Shown here one piece after another: positions 1 through 8,088 of a DNA stretch of 64,000 nucleotides. Both the position numbers and the translations under genes were made by a program. Position 1 is the first letter of the stretch. Every line of letters starts with the position of its first letter. The notes under the pieces were generated by a model. That model did not search any database and was not told where the DNA came from. It saw nothing but the letters and a program-made list of their open reading frames with translations. Origin of the DNA: Hymenobacter cavernae (GTDB lineage Bacteria; Bacteroidota; Bacteroidia; Cytophagales; Hymenobacteraceae); the NCBI RefSeq assembly GCF_014641455.1, contig NZ_BMHT01000008.1, positions 124,001 through 188,000 on the forward strand, read 5' to 3'.

Positions 1-376
1 CAGGGCTTTCGCCGCCGGGCAAACCTAGGTTGGTGATGCCTTGCTTCCAGCCCTGCAAAACTTCATGATACTCAGCATCTTCCTCGGCCGTGATGCGGGT
101 GCCTTCGCGGGCGCCCCAGCTAATCTCGTTCAGACCGGCGTGCTGCTCGTGCGGCAGACCTAGGTCCAGGAAGCCCTGCACGGACTGGTGCGTGCGCTGC
201 AACGTGGAGGTGTAAACTTTATCAAACTTGACATGTTTATAAGCGGCGAAAAAACGCGCGGCCTGCCGGTGCCCGGTCTCGTTCAGGCTGGAGTCGACGC
301 CGCTGCCCTGCACGATACCGCGCACGTTGAAGTCCGTTTGTCCGTGCCGGATAAGGTAGATTTTTTTGACGCTCAC
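1..376 (-). CDS. Histidine phosphatase family protein (phosphoglycerate mutase-like), 3' part cut off by the window edge
   Basis: The reverse strand reads from a GTG at 376 into a protein beginning VSVKKIYLIRHGQTDFN, which is the N-terminal RHG catalytic signature of the histidine phosphatase (phosphoglycerate mutase-like) superfamily. The His of RHG is the residue phosphorylated during catalysis. The reading frame stays open to base 1, giving about 125 residues, so the second catalytic His and the C-terminus are missing. A TTG at 400 in the same frame is an alternative start; an in-frame stop lies just upstream of it. The substrate cannot be told from this family alone. The gene is divergent from the menaquinone genes that follow. 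Confidence 0.85.
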   Translation of the reverse strand, partial: MSVKKIYLIRHGQTDFNVRGIVQGSGVDSSLNETGHRQAARFFAAYKHVKFDKVYTSTLQRTHQSVQGFLDLGLPHEQHAGLNEISWGAREGTRITAEEDAEYHEVLQGWKQGITNLGLPGGESP

Positions 377-456
377 TTTCCCGCTAGCTTTGCTGAACAA
401 GGTTCCAAACTAGCGGTTTTACGCTGGAAAAGTCTTAGTTGCCTTGTTTTTTTAGC

Positions 457-900
457 ATGAATTTTCCCACCCACGATCTTGCCCAACTCAATGAGTGGTC
501 GCGCAATACGCTCAGTGAGCACCTCGGCATCGAGCTTACCGAAGTAGGCGACAAGTACCTGGTCGGCCGCATGCCCGTCGACCGCCGCACGCATCAGCCT
601 ATGGGCCTGCTGCACGGCGGCGCGTCGGTGGCGCTGGCCGAAACCCTGGGTAGCATCGGCGCAGCGCTGCAAGTCGACCTAACGAAAAAGGCGTGTGTGG
701 GCCTGGAAATCAACGCCAACCATATTAAAGGAGTACACTCGGGCTACGTAGTCGGGCGAGCGACGGCCGTGCATATCGGCCGCAGCACGCAGATCTGGGA
801 AATTCGCATCACCCACGAGGAAACCGGCGCGCTGGTGTGCCTCAGCCGCATTACGATGGCTGTCATCGACTTGCCCGCTAAACCTAGCTCCGCGGCATGA
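457..900 (+). CDS. menI: Hotdog-fold thioesterase, probably 1,4-dihydroxy-2-naphthoyl-CoA hydrolase
   Basis: This 147-residue protein is a PaaI/YdiI-type hotdog thioesterase. It has the central HGG motif after MGLL and a nearby Glu in the AETLGS helix, the usual catalytic acid of this family. Thioesterases of this kind release DHNA from DHNA-CoA in menaquinone synthesis. Its place directly before menF, overlapping it by 4 bp (ATGA, 897-900), makes that role likely. The start at 457 (MNFPTHD) is preferred to an in-frame ATG at 439 because family members begin close to this point. A more general acyl-CoA thioesterase cannot be excluded from sequence alone. Confidence 0.8.
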   Translation: MNFPTHDLAQLNEWSRNTLSEHLGIELTEVGDKYLVGRMPVDRRTHQPMGLLHGGASVALAETLGSIGAALQVDLTKKACVGLEINANHIKGVHSGYVVGRATAVHIGRSTQIWEIRITHEETGALVCLSRITMAVIDLPAKPSSAA

Positions 901-2156
901 AGAAGCCGCCACTGCGCGCCGTCGCTTGGCCGGGCGAAGTACCCGACTTTCGCATTCAGCTGCGCCAAATCCTAGCTTTTGCGCTGCAACACAGCTTACC
1001 CGTGGCACTCTGGCGCTTGCCTAATACTCAGCAGGCCCAGCTTTGCCTGAGCTTTTCGGATGAGGCCGCCTTTGCGGGCCTCACGCCCATTCTGGAGCCG
1101 AAGGCGCCGGCCGGCTTCGCTTTCTTCCCCTTCCGCGACTCCGACCACAACCCGGCGCTGTTTCTGCCCGCCGACGTCTTTTTCGACACGGCCAACCCCG
1201 CTGAGCTGCACGTAAGTACCTCCCTGGATGAAGCCGGCGAGGCGCAAGTAGAGGCGCTACTTTCCTTCCTGAGCACCGCGCCACCGTCCTCTTCCACGCC
1301 GCTGCCCTGGCATGTGAGCCCGCAGCCGGTGCCGCACACCGCCACGCGGGCCGAATACGCCGCGCTGGTGCGCAAAGCCGTAGCAACCATCGAGCAAGGT
1401 CACCTTCGCAAAGTAGTATCGTCGCGGGCGGCGCGGCGGGTGCTGCCCCTGGGTTTCGACGTGCTGGTGGCTTTTGGAGAGTTGCACCGCCGTTATCCGT
1501 CGGCGTTTGTGTCGCTGGTGAGCACGCCCTCGGCGGGTACGTGGCTGGGTGCCACGCCCGAGAAGCTGGTGGAAGTGGATGAGGAAGGTGTGTTCCGCAC
1601 AATGGCGCTGGCTGGCACCCAGCCGCTCACCCCTGACCTCACTCCGCAAACAGCCATGTGGACGGGCAAGGAAATCGAGGAGCAAGCCTTGGTAGCGCGC
1701 TATATCGTGAGCTGTTTCAAGCAGTTGCGACTACGCGACTACGATGAGATTGGTCCGCGCACGGCGGCAGCGGGGCAGCTGCTGCATCTGCGCACCGATT
1801 TTGCCGTGCCCTTGCGCCAAGTGCCCCACCCTACCCTCGCCACCGACATGCTCCGCCTGCTGCATCCGACTTCGGCCGTGGGCGGCATGCCGCGCCAGGC
1901 CGCCCTGGATTTTCTGCAAGCCCACGAGAGCTATGATCGGGCGTACTACAGCGGCTTCCTAGGCCCCGTGAATCTGCCGCAGCCGGGCGTGGCGCGGGTT
2001 TTCGTTAATCTGCGCTGCTTGCAGCTACGTGAAGATGAGGCGGTTCTGTACGCCGGCACTGGCCTAACGGCCTTTTCCGACCCGCTGCGCGAATGGACCG
2101 AAACGGAGCTGAAGCTAGCTACCGTCGGGGCAGTGCTGGGCGGCAAGGCGGAGTGA
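897..2156 (+). CDS. menF: Isochorismate synthase
   Basis: The 419-residue protein is a chorismate-binding enzyme that converts chorismate to isochorismate, the first committed step of menaquinone synthesis. The conserved C-terminal half shows GATPEKLV, the MALAGTQP stretch, an EIEEQALV segment, the HPTSAVGGMP motif, and an AGTGL ending followed by EWTETELK. These are typical of the MenF/EntC/DhbC branch rather than anthranilate synthase. The N-terminal 150 residues are variable, as is normal. The start codon overlaps the stop of the thioesterase gene, so the two are probably translated together. menD follows after a 220-bp spacer that holds an inverted repeat. Confidence 0.93.
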   Translation: MKKPPLRAVAWPGEVPDFRIQLRQILAFALQHSLPVALWRLPNTQQAQLCLSFSDEAAFAGLTPILEPKAPAGFAFFPFRDSDHNPALFLPADVFFDTANPAELHVSTSLDEAGEAQVEALLSFLSTAPPSSSTPLPWHVSPQPVPHTATRAEYAALVRKAVATIEQGHLRKVVSSRAARRVLPLGFDVLVAFGELHRRYPSAFVSLVSTPSAGTWLGATPEKLVEVDEEGVFRTMALAGTQPLTPDLTPQTAMWTGKEIEEQALVARYIVSCFKQLRLRDYDEIGPRTAAAGQLLHLRTDFAVPLRQVPHPTLATDMLRLLHPTSAVGGMPRQAALDFLQAHESYDRAYYSGFLGPVNLPQPGVARVFVNLRCLQLREDEAVLYAGTGLTAFSDPLREWTETELKLATVGAVLGGKAE

Positions 2157-2188
2157 CTTCGTGTAGAGCATCTGAGTACTCCGTAAGG

Positions 2189-2335
2189 CAACTCAAGCAC
2201 GTCATGCCGAGCCCAGCGCGGAATCTCGCGTGCTTGAGTTGCGCTGGTAAACCTGCCGATTAGAGTTAGCATTGCACGCGAGATGCTTCGACAAGCGGAC
2301 GCCAGATGAAGCATGACGTTCTATTCGGAATGACG
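2189..2335. repeat. Intergenic inverted repeat, GTCATGC/GCATGAC family
   Basis: A left arm beginning GTCATGCCGAGC (from 2201) and a right arm ending in GCATGACG (to about 2319) flank an asymmetric centre. Both arms contain the CTCGCGTGC/GCACGCGAG element found in other copies at 10509, 35330, 36187 and 52924. The repeat fills most of the menF-menD gap and could form a long hairpin in either strand. Confidence 0.75.
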
Positions 2336-2377
2336 TTCTTGTTTATTCCTCATCCAACAGCAGTACTCAGCTGTTAA

Positions 2378-4240
2378 ATGGTAACTGATAATTATCAACT
2401 GAAAATGCAGGCTGTTTATAACATTGCGGAAATCTGTGCGCAGCATGGCATTACGGATGTGGTGCTGTCGCCGGGCTCACGGTGCGCGCCGCTTACTATT
2501 GCTTTTGCGCGGCACCCTAGGTTGCGGGTGCGCACGGTGCCCGATGAGCGGGCTGCCGCCTTCATCGGCCTAGGTTTGGCGCAGGCGCAACGGCGCGCGG
2601 TAGCCTTGGTATGCACTTCCGGCACGGCCGCCCTGAACTACGCGCCGGCCGTGGCTGAGGCGTTCTTCCAGCAGATTCCGCTCGTCGTTTTCACCGCCGA
2701 CCGCCCGCCGGAGTGGATCGACCAGCTCGACGGCCAGACCATCCGCCAAACGGATATCTACGGCAACCACGTCAAAGGCGCCGCCACTTTCCCCGCCGAC
2801 ACCACGCATCACGACGCCAAGTGGCACTCGGCCCGCATCGTGTCGGAAGCCATCAACCTGGCTCAGCAGTTTCCGGCTGGCCCCGTGCAGGTGAATATTC
2901 CGCTGCGGGAGCCTTTTTACCCAAAAGCCGGGGAGGCGTTTCACTTTGAGGAAGTGAAGGTAATTCGTGAGCAGCCGGGCGCGCCCACGCTGCCTACTAC
3001 GGAGCTAGCCGCCTTGCGCCAGGAGCTAGGTCAAACGTCGCGGGCTTTAGTAGTTGCCGGTCAGTATCAGCATGATGCGGCGCTCCTGACTGCGTTGCGG
3101 CACTTTGGCGTGGATTATCAGGTGCCGGTTGTGGGCGATGTTATTGCCAACATTTACCTGTCGGCGGTGCCTGAGTCGAAAGCGCAGTTGGCCCCTATTG
3201 GGCGGCAGGATGTGTTTCTAGCCGTGCCGGACAAGGAGCAGAAAGAAGCCCTGCGGCCGGAGCTGCTGATTACGTTCGGGCAGTCGCTCATCTCGAAGGC
3301 GCTTAAATTGTACTTGCGCGAATACGCCCCGAAGCAGCACTGGCACATTCAGGCCGCCGGTCCGGTGGCCGATACGTTCAAGTCGCTCACCCGTATCATT
3401 CGCATGGAGCCGGCGGCGTTTTTCAAGGCGATGCTGGCCGAACCTGCGGCCCGCGAACCTAGGGTAATCGTGGCAAACCCAGCCGTGCGCTCGGCCCAGC
3501 ACCGAACTGTTCCTATCCCCAACGTGCTCCTCACGCCTCCCGACGCAGCGGCGCACGCGGCTGCACCCGCCTACCTAGCTTCCTGGCAGCGGGCGGAAAG
3601 CTGGGCCGACGATTTTCTGGCGAACTTCTTCAACGCTGCCAAGCAGCCGTTCAACGAGTTCAGCGCCTTCCATTTGGCTTTGCAATTCGTGCCGAGCCAG
3701 GCGGCGATTCACTTGGCCAACAGCATGGCGGTGCGCTACGCCAACATCCTAGGTTTGGCTAACAAGCCCGACACGGAGGTATTCGCCAACCGCGGCACCA
3801 GCGGCATTGATGGTTGCAACAGCACCGCAGTGGGGTCAGCGCTGGCCCAGCCGGAGCGGCCGGTGGTGCTGTTCACCGGCGACGTGGCGTTTTTCTACGA
3901 CCGCAATGGCTTTTGGCACAACTACCCCGTGCCCAACCTGCGCGTGGTGCTGTTCAACAACCACGGCGGCGGCATCTTCCGCATCATCGACGGGCCGCGG
4001 CAGCAACCGGAGCTAGAGGAGTTCTTCGAGACGCGCCAGCCGCTCACCGCCGAGAATACCGCCCGCGATTTTGGGCTGCGTTATTTTACGGTTTCGTCTT
4101 TCGCCGAACTTGAATCGGCGTTACCTGTTTTCTTTGCGGCCGAAGGCGGCGCGGCCTTGTTGGAAATCACCACTGACAGCGCCACCAACGCCGAGTTTTT
4201 CGAGCACTATCGCTCAGCAGTTCGTACTTCACATTCATAG
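2378..4240 (+). CDS. menD: 2-succinyl-5-enolpyruvyl-6-hydroxy-3-cyclohexene-1-carboxylate synthase
   Basis: This 620-residue thiamine-diphosphate enzyme joins isochorismate and 2-oxoglutarate to give SEPHCHC, the second menaquinone step. Visible family features are the N-terminal SPGSRCAPLT segment, the ThDP-binding stretch near residues 505-535 (TGDVAFFYDRNG, then the Asn of VLFNNHGGG), and a length close to the usual 550-600. An internal ATG at 2405 is an alternative start that would remove nine residues. The gene lies between menF and menB on the same strand. The gaps on both sides hold long inverted repeats, so read-through between the genes is uncertain. Confidence 0.95.
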   Translation: MVTDNYQLKMQAVYNIAEICAQHGITDVVLSPGSRCAPLTIAFARHPRLRVRTVPDERAAAFIGLGLAQAQRRAVALVCTSGTAALNYAPAVAEAFFQQIPLVVFTADRPPEWIDQLDGQTIRQTDIYGNHVKGAATFPADTTHHDAKWHSARIVSEAINLAQQFPAGPVQVNIPLREPFYPKAGEAFHFEEVKVIREQPGAPTLPTTELAALRQELGQTSRALVVAGQYQHDAALLTALRHFGVDYQVPVVGDVIANIYLSAVPESKAQLAPIGRQDVFLAVPDKEQKEALRPELLITFGQSLISKALKLYLREYAPKQHWHIQAAGPVADTFKSLTRIIRMEPAAFFKAMLAEPAAREPRVIVANPAVRSAQHRTVPIPNVLLTPPDAAAHAAAPAYLASWQRAESWADDFLANFFNAAKQPFNEFSAFHLALQFVPSQAAIHLANSMAVRYANILGLANKPDTEVFANRGTSGIDGCNSTAVGSALAQPERPVVLFTGDVAFFYDRNGFWHNYPVPNLRVVLFNNHGGGIFRIIDGPRQQPELEEFFETRQPLTAENTARDFGLRYFTVSSFAELESALPVFFAAEGGAALLEITTDSATNAEFFEHYRSAVRTSHS

Positions 4241-4352
4241 AACGACTCTGCGAACCTCTGCGGAACCTCTGCGGACCTCTGCGGGAAACATCGTTGAACG
4301 ACGGGTTCCCGCAGAGGTCCGCAGAGGCTTCGCAGAGGTTCGCAGAGTTCTA
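4240..4352. repeat. Long inverted repeat filling the menD-menB gap
   Basis: The arms consist of a tandem CCTCTGCGGA-type unit: four near copies on the left and their complements on the right, separated by a loop containing TCGTTGAACGAC. The same unit style recurs at 58618, 60993 and 62719. It starts at the menD stop codon and ends about 15 bp before the menB start. Confidence 0.8.
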
Positions 4353-4366
4353 AAACGCCAAACAAT

Positions 4367-5191
4367 ATGGCAGAACAAATCACCTGGACCCCGATCAAGG
4401 AGTTCCGCGAAATCCTCTTCACCCAGCACGGAGGCATCGCCAAAATCAGCATCAACCGCCCGCAGGTGCATAACGCCTTCACGCCCCTCACGGTGCAGGA
4501 AATGATTGAGGCAATGGACATTTGCCGCAACCGCACCGACATCGGCGTCATCATCCTGACCGGCGAAGGCGGCCGCGCCTTCTGCTCGGGCGGCGACCAA
4601 AGCGTGCGGGGCCACGGCGGCTACGTGGGCGAGGACACAGTGCCGCGCCTGAACGTGCTCGACCTGCAAAAGCAGATTCGCTCCATTCCGAAGCCTGTTA
4701 TTGCCATGGTGGCCGGTTGGGCCATCGGCGGCGGCCACGTGCTGCACGTCGTCTGCGACCTGACCATTGCCGCCGAAAACGCCCGCTTTGGCCAGACCGG
4801 CCCGAAAGTCGGCTCCTTCGATGGCGGTTTCGGAGCTAGCTACCTGGCCCGCATCGTGGGCCAGAAAAAAGCCCGCGAAATCTGGTTCCTCTGCGACCAA
4901 TACGACGCCCAGGAAGCCCTGGATATGGGCTTAGTGAACAAAGTAGTGCCGCTCGACAAGCTGGAAGAAACTACCGTAGCGTGGTGCCACAAAATTCTGG
5001 AGAAGAGCCCTCTAGCTTTGCGCATGTTGAAGTCTTCGTTCAACGCGGAGCTGGATGGCCAAGCCGGTATTCAGGAGCTGGCCGGCAACGCCACGCTGCT
5101 CTACTACCTCTCCGAGGAAGCCAAAGAAGGCAAAAACGCCTTCCTTGAAAAACGCACGCCCGACTTCTCGAAGTATCCGAAGTTTCCGTAG
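4367..5191 (+). CDS. menB: 1,4-dihydroxy-2-naphthoyl-CoA synthase
   Basis: The 274-residue protein is a crotonase-fold enzyme that closes the second ring of the naphthoquinone, turning o-succinylbenzoyl-CoA into DHNA-CoA. Typical MenB features are the FCSGGDQ oxyanion-hole motif, the WAIGGGH segment, QTGPKVGSFDGG, and the C-terminal FLEKRTPDFSKYP ending. The length matches the family. The neighbouring men genes fix the pathway. A 12-bp inverted repeat downstream (5215-5263) may end the transcript. Confidence 0.97.
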   Translation: MAEQITWTPIKEFREILFTQHGGIAKISINRPQVHNAFTPLTVQEMIEAMDICRNRTDIGVIILTGEGGRAFCSGGDQSVRGHGGYVGEDTVPRLNVLDLQKQIRSIPKPVIAMVAGWAIGGGHVLHVVCDLTIAAENARFGQTGPKVGSFDGGFGASYLARIVGQKKAREIWFLCDQYDAQEALDMGLVNKVVPLDKLEETTVAWCHKILEKSPLALRMLKSSFNAELDGQAGIQELAGNATLLYYLSEEAKEGKNAFLEKRTPDFSKYPKFP

Positions 5192-5214
5192 GCCGCTGGT
5201 AGCTCGCGCAATAA

Positions 5215-5263
5215 TTCAAAAGGCTCTATATTCCTGTCAGGCAGGACTCTGGAGCCTTTTGAA
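5215..5263 (+). terminator. Hairpin between menB and ssb, possible terminator
   Basis: TTCAAAAGGCTC (5215-5226) and its exact complement GAGCCTTTTGAA (5252-5263) frame a 25-base loop and are followed by TTTTAAA. It could end the menB transcript or mark the left boundary of the integron-like element. The loop is long for an intrinsic terminator. Confidence 0.5.
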
Positions 5264-5273
5264 TTTTAAAGGA

Positions 5274-5639
5274 ATGCGTGGATTAAACAAAGTAACGCTT
5301 ATCGGCAACCTAGGTAAGGACCCCGAGGTGCAGGTATTGGAGGGCAACATAGCCGTAGCGAAGTTTTCGCTGGCTACTACCGAAACTTTTCGCGACAAAG
5401 CCGGGCAGCTGCACACCCACACCGACTGGCACAGCATCGTACTTTGGCGTGGCCTGGCTGAATTAGCGCAGGCCTTTCTGCGCCGGGGCAGCCTCGTGTA
5501 CGTGGAAGGCAAGCTCAAGACCCGCCAATACGCCGATGCCGATGGTCGCCGCCACTACGTAACGGAAGTTATTGGGGAGCAGGTGCTGATGCTCGATAAG
5601 AAAACTGGTGACGTGCCGCTATCCGCCGTGGCTTCATGA
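5274..5639 (+). CDS. ssb: Single-stranded DNA-binding protein, short form without an acidic tail
   Basis: The 121-residue protein is a single OB-fold SSB. It starts MRGLNKVTLIGNLGKDPEV, followed by ATTETFRDK, the TDWHSIVLWRGLAELA segment and VEGKLKTRQY, which are standard SSB core features. It ends in LSAVAS, without the flexible linker and acidic C-terminal tip that housekeeping SSBs use to recruit partner proteins. Its stop codon overlaps the start of the integrase gene (ATGA, 5636-5639), so the two are probably translationally coupled. This suggests a role in recombination of single-stranded sites rather than general replication. The role is inferred; the family assignment is firm. Confidence 0.92.
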   Translation: MRGLNKVTLIGNLGKDPEVQVLEGNIAVAKFSLATTETFRDKAGQLHTHTDWHSIVLWRGLAELAQAFLRRGSLVYVEGKLKTRQYADADGRRHYVTEVIGEQVLMLDKKTGDVPLSAVAS

Positions 5640-6721
5640 AAACGGCTGTATCCTTACGCGTGCGTTCCGCCGGCATCGATTACCAGGTATTCTTTCCGTA
5701 TGCCGATGCGCCGGTACGCGCCGCCCTGCTGGCAGCCGGGGTGCGCTACGATGCCACGGCTCGTGCCTACCTGCTATCCATGGAAGCAGAGTTGGTGCAG
5801 CGGGTGCAAGCAGCTTGCGCTCAGTTGAGTATCCCGCTCTCCGCGCCTCCGCTGCCCATTATTCCCCAAGTGCTACCACCGCCTACCCCGCAGAACGAGC
5901 TGCTGGCGCGCTATGGACAGCGGCTGGCGCTCAAGCGTTATAGCTCCCAAACGGTGCGAAATTACAATACCGCTTTTCGGGCTTTCCTGGTTTATCACGC
6001 GCCCCGGCTACCGCTCACGCTCACGCACCAGCAAATTCTTGATTATATGGCTGAGCGGGTCGCAACCGGCATTTCTGAAGCTTACCAGAACCTGCTTATC
6101 AATGCTATCAAGTTCTATTATGAGCAGGTAGAAGGTCAGCCTCGCCAATACTACGAAATTCCGCGTCCAAAGCGCCCCTTACTAAATCCCAAGCTGCTGG
6201 GTAAAGACGAGGTAAAAGCCCTGCTACTGCACACTGAAAACAGCAAACATCGCTGTATGCTGATGCTAGCTTACGGTTTAGGACTGCGCTTGAGCGAAGT
6301 CCTAAACCTGACCTTACAAGATATTCACTCCAGCCGAATGGTACTTTATGTACGCGGTGGTAAAGGCAAAAAAGACCGTATGTTGCCTTTATCTGAACAA
6401 TTGCTACATTGGCTACGCGACTACTACCGTCAATACCGGCCACTTACATTCCTGTTTGAAGGCCAGCAGGTTGGTGAGCGCTACAGCGACCGGGCCCTAC
6501 AGTTAGTAGTAAAGCAAGCTGCCCAGCGGGCTGGCATTCAACGACCCGTTACCTTACACATGCTCCGCCACAGCTATGCTACTCACTTGCTTGAAGCCGG
6601 CACTGATATTCGTCTTATCCAAGACCTGCTTGGCCATAGCAGTATCAAAACCACTGAGATTTATACGCATGTTGCCCAACGCACCCGCCCGGCTTCTCCA
6701 CTTGATAATTTGGGGCTCTAA
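5636..6721 (+). CDS. Site-specific tyrosine recombinase, integron-integrase-like
   Basis: The 361-residue protein has an N-terminal extension of about 80 residues, a SAM-like core-binding domain (about 85-170) and a complete catalytic domain. Visible catalytic residues are Arg218 (GLRLSEV), Lys243 (GGKGKKDR), His308 and Arg311 (HMLRH), His334 (LLGHSS) and the nucleophile Tyr343 (EIYTHV). The C-terminus, ASPLDNL, resembles the SPLD ending of integron integrases. The extra patch-III insertion of classical IntI proteins is not obvious, so it falls between XerC/D and IntI. It overlaps ssb by 4 bp and is followed at once by a palindromic repeat region and AT-rich cassettes, which supports a cassette-integrating role. 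GC content drops in its second half. Confidence 0.88.
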   Translation: MKTAVSLRVRSAGIDYQVFFPYADAPVRAALLAAGVRYDATARAYLLSMEAELVQRVQAACAQLSIPLSAPPLPIIPQVLPPPTPQNELLARYGQRLALKRYSSQTVRNYNTAFRAFLVYHAPRLPLTLTHQQILDYMAERVATGISEAYQNLLINAIKFYYEQVEGQPRQYYEIPRPKRPLLNPKLLGKDEVKALLLHTENSKHRCMLMLAYGLGLRLSEVLNLTLQDIHSSRMVLYVRGGKGKKDRMLPLSEQLLHWLRDYYRQYRPLTFLFEGQQVGERYSDRALQLVVKQAAQRAGIQRPVTLHMLRHSYATHLLEAGTDIRLIQDLLGHSSIKTTEIYTHVAQRTRPASPLDNLGL

Positions 6722-6830
6722 ACCTTCGTTTACCATCCCATATTGGTACGGTAAACGAAGGTTCACTTCGCTTTTAAGATGGGTTTACGAAGGTTTGCAA
6801 ACCTTCGTAAACCCATAAACCTTCGTAAAC
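6721..6830. other. attI-like region with five copies of a 13-bp core
   Basis: The core AACCTTCGTAAAC or its complement occurs at 6783-6795, 6799-6811 and 6818-6830, with close variants at 6721-6733 and 6751-6763. The first pair makes a 14-bp-arm hairpin (6721-6734 with 6750-6763). The second pair makes a perfect 34-bp palindrome (6781-6814). It lies between the integrase stop codon and the first cassette junction, where attI is expected. The copies may be recombinase or accessory-protein binding sites. Confidence 0.6.
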
Positions 6831-6836
6831 ACAGAT

Positions 6837-6851
6837 GTTAGCGGCTACCTT
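6837..6851 (+). other. Cassette 1 start box (R'-like core)
   Basis: GTTAGCGGCTACCTT starts here, immediately before the ORF at 6852. It is the reverse complement, with one mismatch, of AAGGCAGCCGCTAAC at 7310-7324. The GTTA start resembles the GTTRRRY integron core, though the third R position is a C. Confidence 0.6.
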
Positions 6852-7220
6852 ATGTGGACAAAACATAAATATCATCCTTGGAATGCTAAAGCTCAAAGTT
6901 GGGACTATATAGAAAATCGTTTTGCAACGGATTTTAGTGGAGTGCATTTAAGACTGATTGAACTGGTAAAGCATATTAGAAAATCAGGTTTGTCAGAACG
7001 GCTTTTCGGTTCAACTTCAATGGACAAACTTGTGGTGAGCATATACGATCCAATAGACTATCGCAAAGAGGCATTACATATAACTTACGATTTGGACAAG
7101 AACAGTTGGACGTTTAATTATTTTGCTTTACCATTTCAAGACCCTGAATTTGTAAGAACTTATTCTGGCGAGATGGGAATTGAAAAATTTGATAAGTTTA
7201 TTAAAATGATAAATTGGTAG
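6852..7220 (+). CDS. Hypothetical protein carried by cassette 1
   Basis: The 122-residue protein (MWTKHKYHPWNAKAQ...) has no motif I recognise, no signal peptide and no membrane segment. It is rich in aromatic and charged residues and looks like a small soluble protein. The DNA is strongly AT-rich compared with the high-GC flanks and its codon use is unlike the neighbouring men genes, which points to transfer from a low-GC donor. It begins right after the cassette start box with almost no leader, as is usual for integron cassettes. Function unknown. Confidence 0.7.
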   Translation: MWTKHKYHPWNAKAQSWDYIENRFATDFSGVHLRLIELVKHIRKSGLSERLFGSTSMDKLVVSIYDPIDYRKEALHITYDLDKNSWTFNYFALPFQDPEFVRTYSGEMGIEKFDKFIKMINW

Positions 7221-7309
7221 TATCACCTTTGTCAAGAAACTTCTCATAAATGTTTCGTCCCGCTTAGGAGAAACAATATTATTCTTGTCAGGCTTCGAGG
7301 GGAGAGAGC

Positions 7310-7434
7310 AAGGCAGCCGCTAACAGTGCGTTTATAAAATTGTGGCGGGACGTTAAGCATTATTTTGCTTTTGTGGTTAATTGAAACTGACGTTTTTTAA
7401 ATACCACAACTTCATAAACACTTTAACGTTACCA
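7310..7434 (+). other. attC-like recombination site of cassette 1
   Basis: The site runs from AAGGCAGCCGCTAAC (7310-7324) to GTTACCACC (7428-7436). Inside it, 7325-7345 pairs with 7404-7422 around a central segment that holds further short hairpins, so the single strand folds into a long imperfect stem. It has the layout of integron attC sites: outer core boxes ending AAC and beginning GTT, inner complementary arms and unpaired bases. Confidence 0.6.
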
Positions 7435-7460
7435 CCAATGCTAAGACGACAACGAAAAGA

Positions 7461-8069
7461 ATGAAATACACAAAATACATAGTTATATTGACCTTATTCG
7501 TATTAAGTTCCTGTGTGACAAACAGACTAATATTTGAAAGCAAAGAGTTTAACGAATTTGGCAAACTTGACATTAAAACGGTAATACAATTAGAAAGACA
7601 AAAGCACTCAAAAGACATTACACCAGACCATCTAATAGGAATTGAAGAAGGGATTTACCCCAACAAAAACAAATATATTTTAGCGACACCAAAAATTTAT
7701 GGAATCAAAGAGAGACCGAATTTCAAACTTGAAACTGAATATTTTTATGCCGTAAATGACAGTTTAGTAAGAGTAATCCTTTATCAATGGGACGACTTGC
7801 AAAAAAAGAATGCTGATTTTTTTAAAGAAGAAAATTATACAAAAAAGTTCAAAGCGTTTCAGGACAATTTTGATAATTTGTCATCTAAACTGACTAAAGA
7901 ATTTGGAGAACCTATCTCAAAAAATATTGAACAAGGAAAAATTAAGGAGGAGACTTTTAGAGATGACTTAAAATTTAAACGAGCGGACGGAATGAATGCG
8001 TATTTATTTATGTTTGGAAACGACAACAACGGATACAGACAAATAAGACTTGCAATTTATAAAGACTGA
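7461..8069 (+). CDS. Predicted lipoprotein carried by cassette 2
   Basis: The 202-residue protein starts with a lipoprotein signal peptide: lysines, a hydrophobic stretch, then LSSC with the lipidated Cys at about residue 18. After processing it would be anchored in the inner or outer membrane. The remainder is charged and soluble-looking, with no domain I recognise. The gene is AT-rich, unlike its surroundings, and lies between the cassette 2 start box (7428-7442) and the matching end box at 8089-8102. Single lipoprotein or secreted-protein genes are common integron cargo. Function unknown. Confidence 0.78.
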   Translation: MKYTKYIVILTLFVLSSCVTNRLIFESKEFNEFGKLDIKTVIQLERQKHSKDITPDHLIGIEEGIYPNKNKYILATPKIYGIKERPNFKLETEYFYAVNDSLVRVILYQWDDLQKKNADFFKEENYTKKFKAFQDNFDNLSSKLTKEFGEPISKNIEQGKIKEETFRDDLKFKRADGMNAYLFMFGNDNNGYRQIRLAIYKD

Positions 8070-8088
8070 AAAACTATGAAAACAAGAA

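Noticed and set aside
5636..6721. Prophage or ICE integrase
   Set aside because: No phage structural, conjugation or excisionase gene lies near, and AT-rich cassettes with attC-like ends follow directly, so an integron-like integrase fits better.
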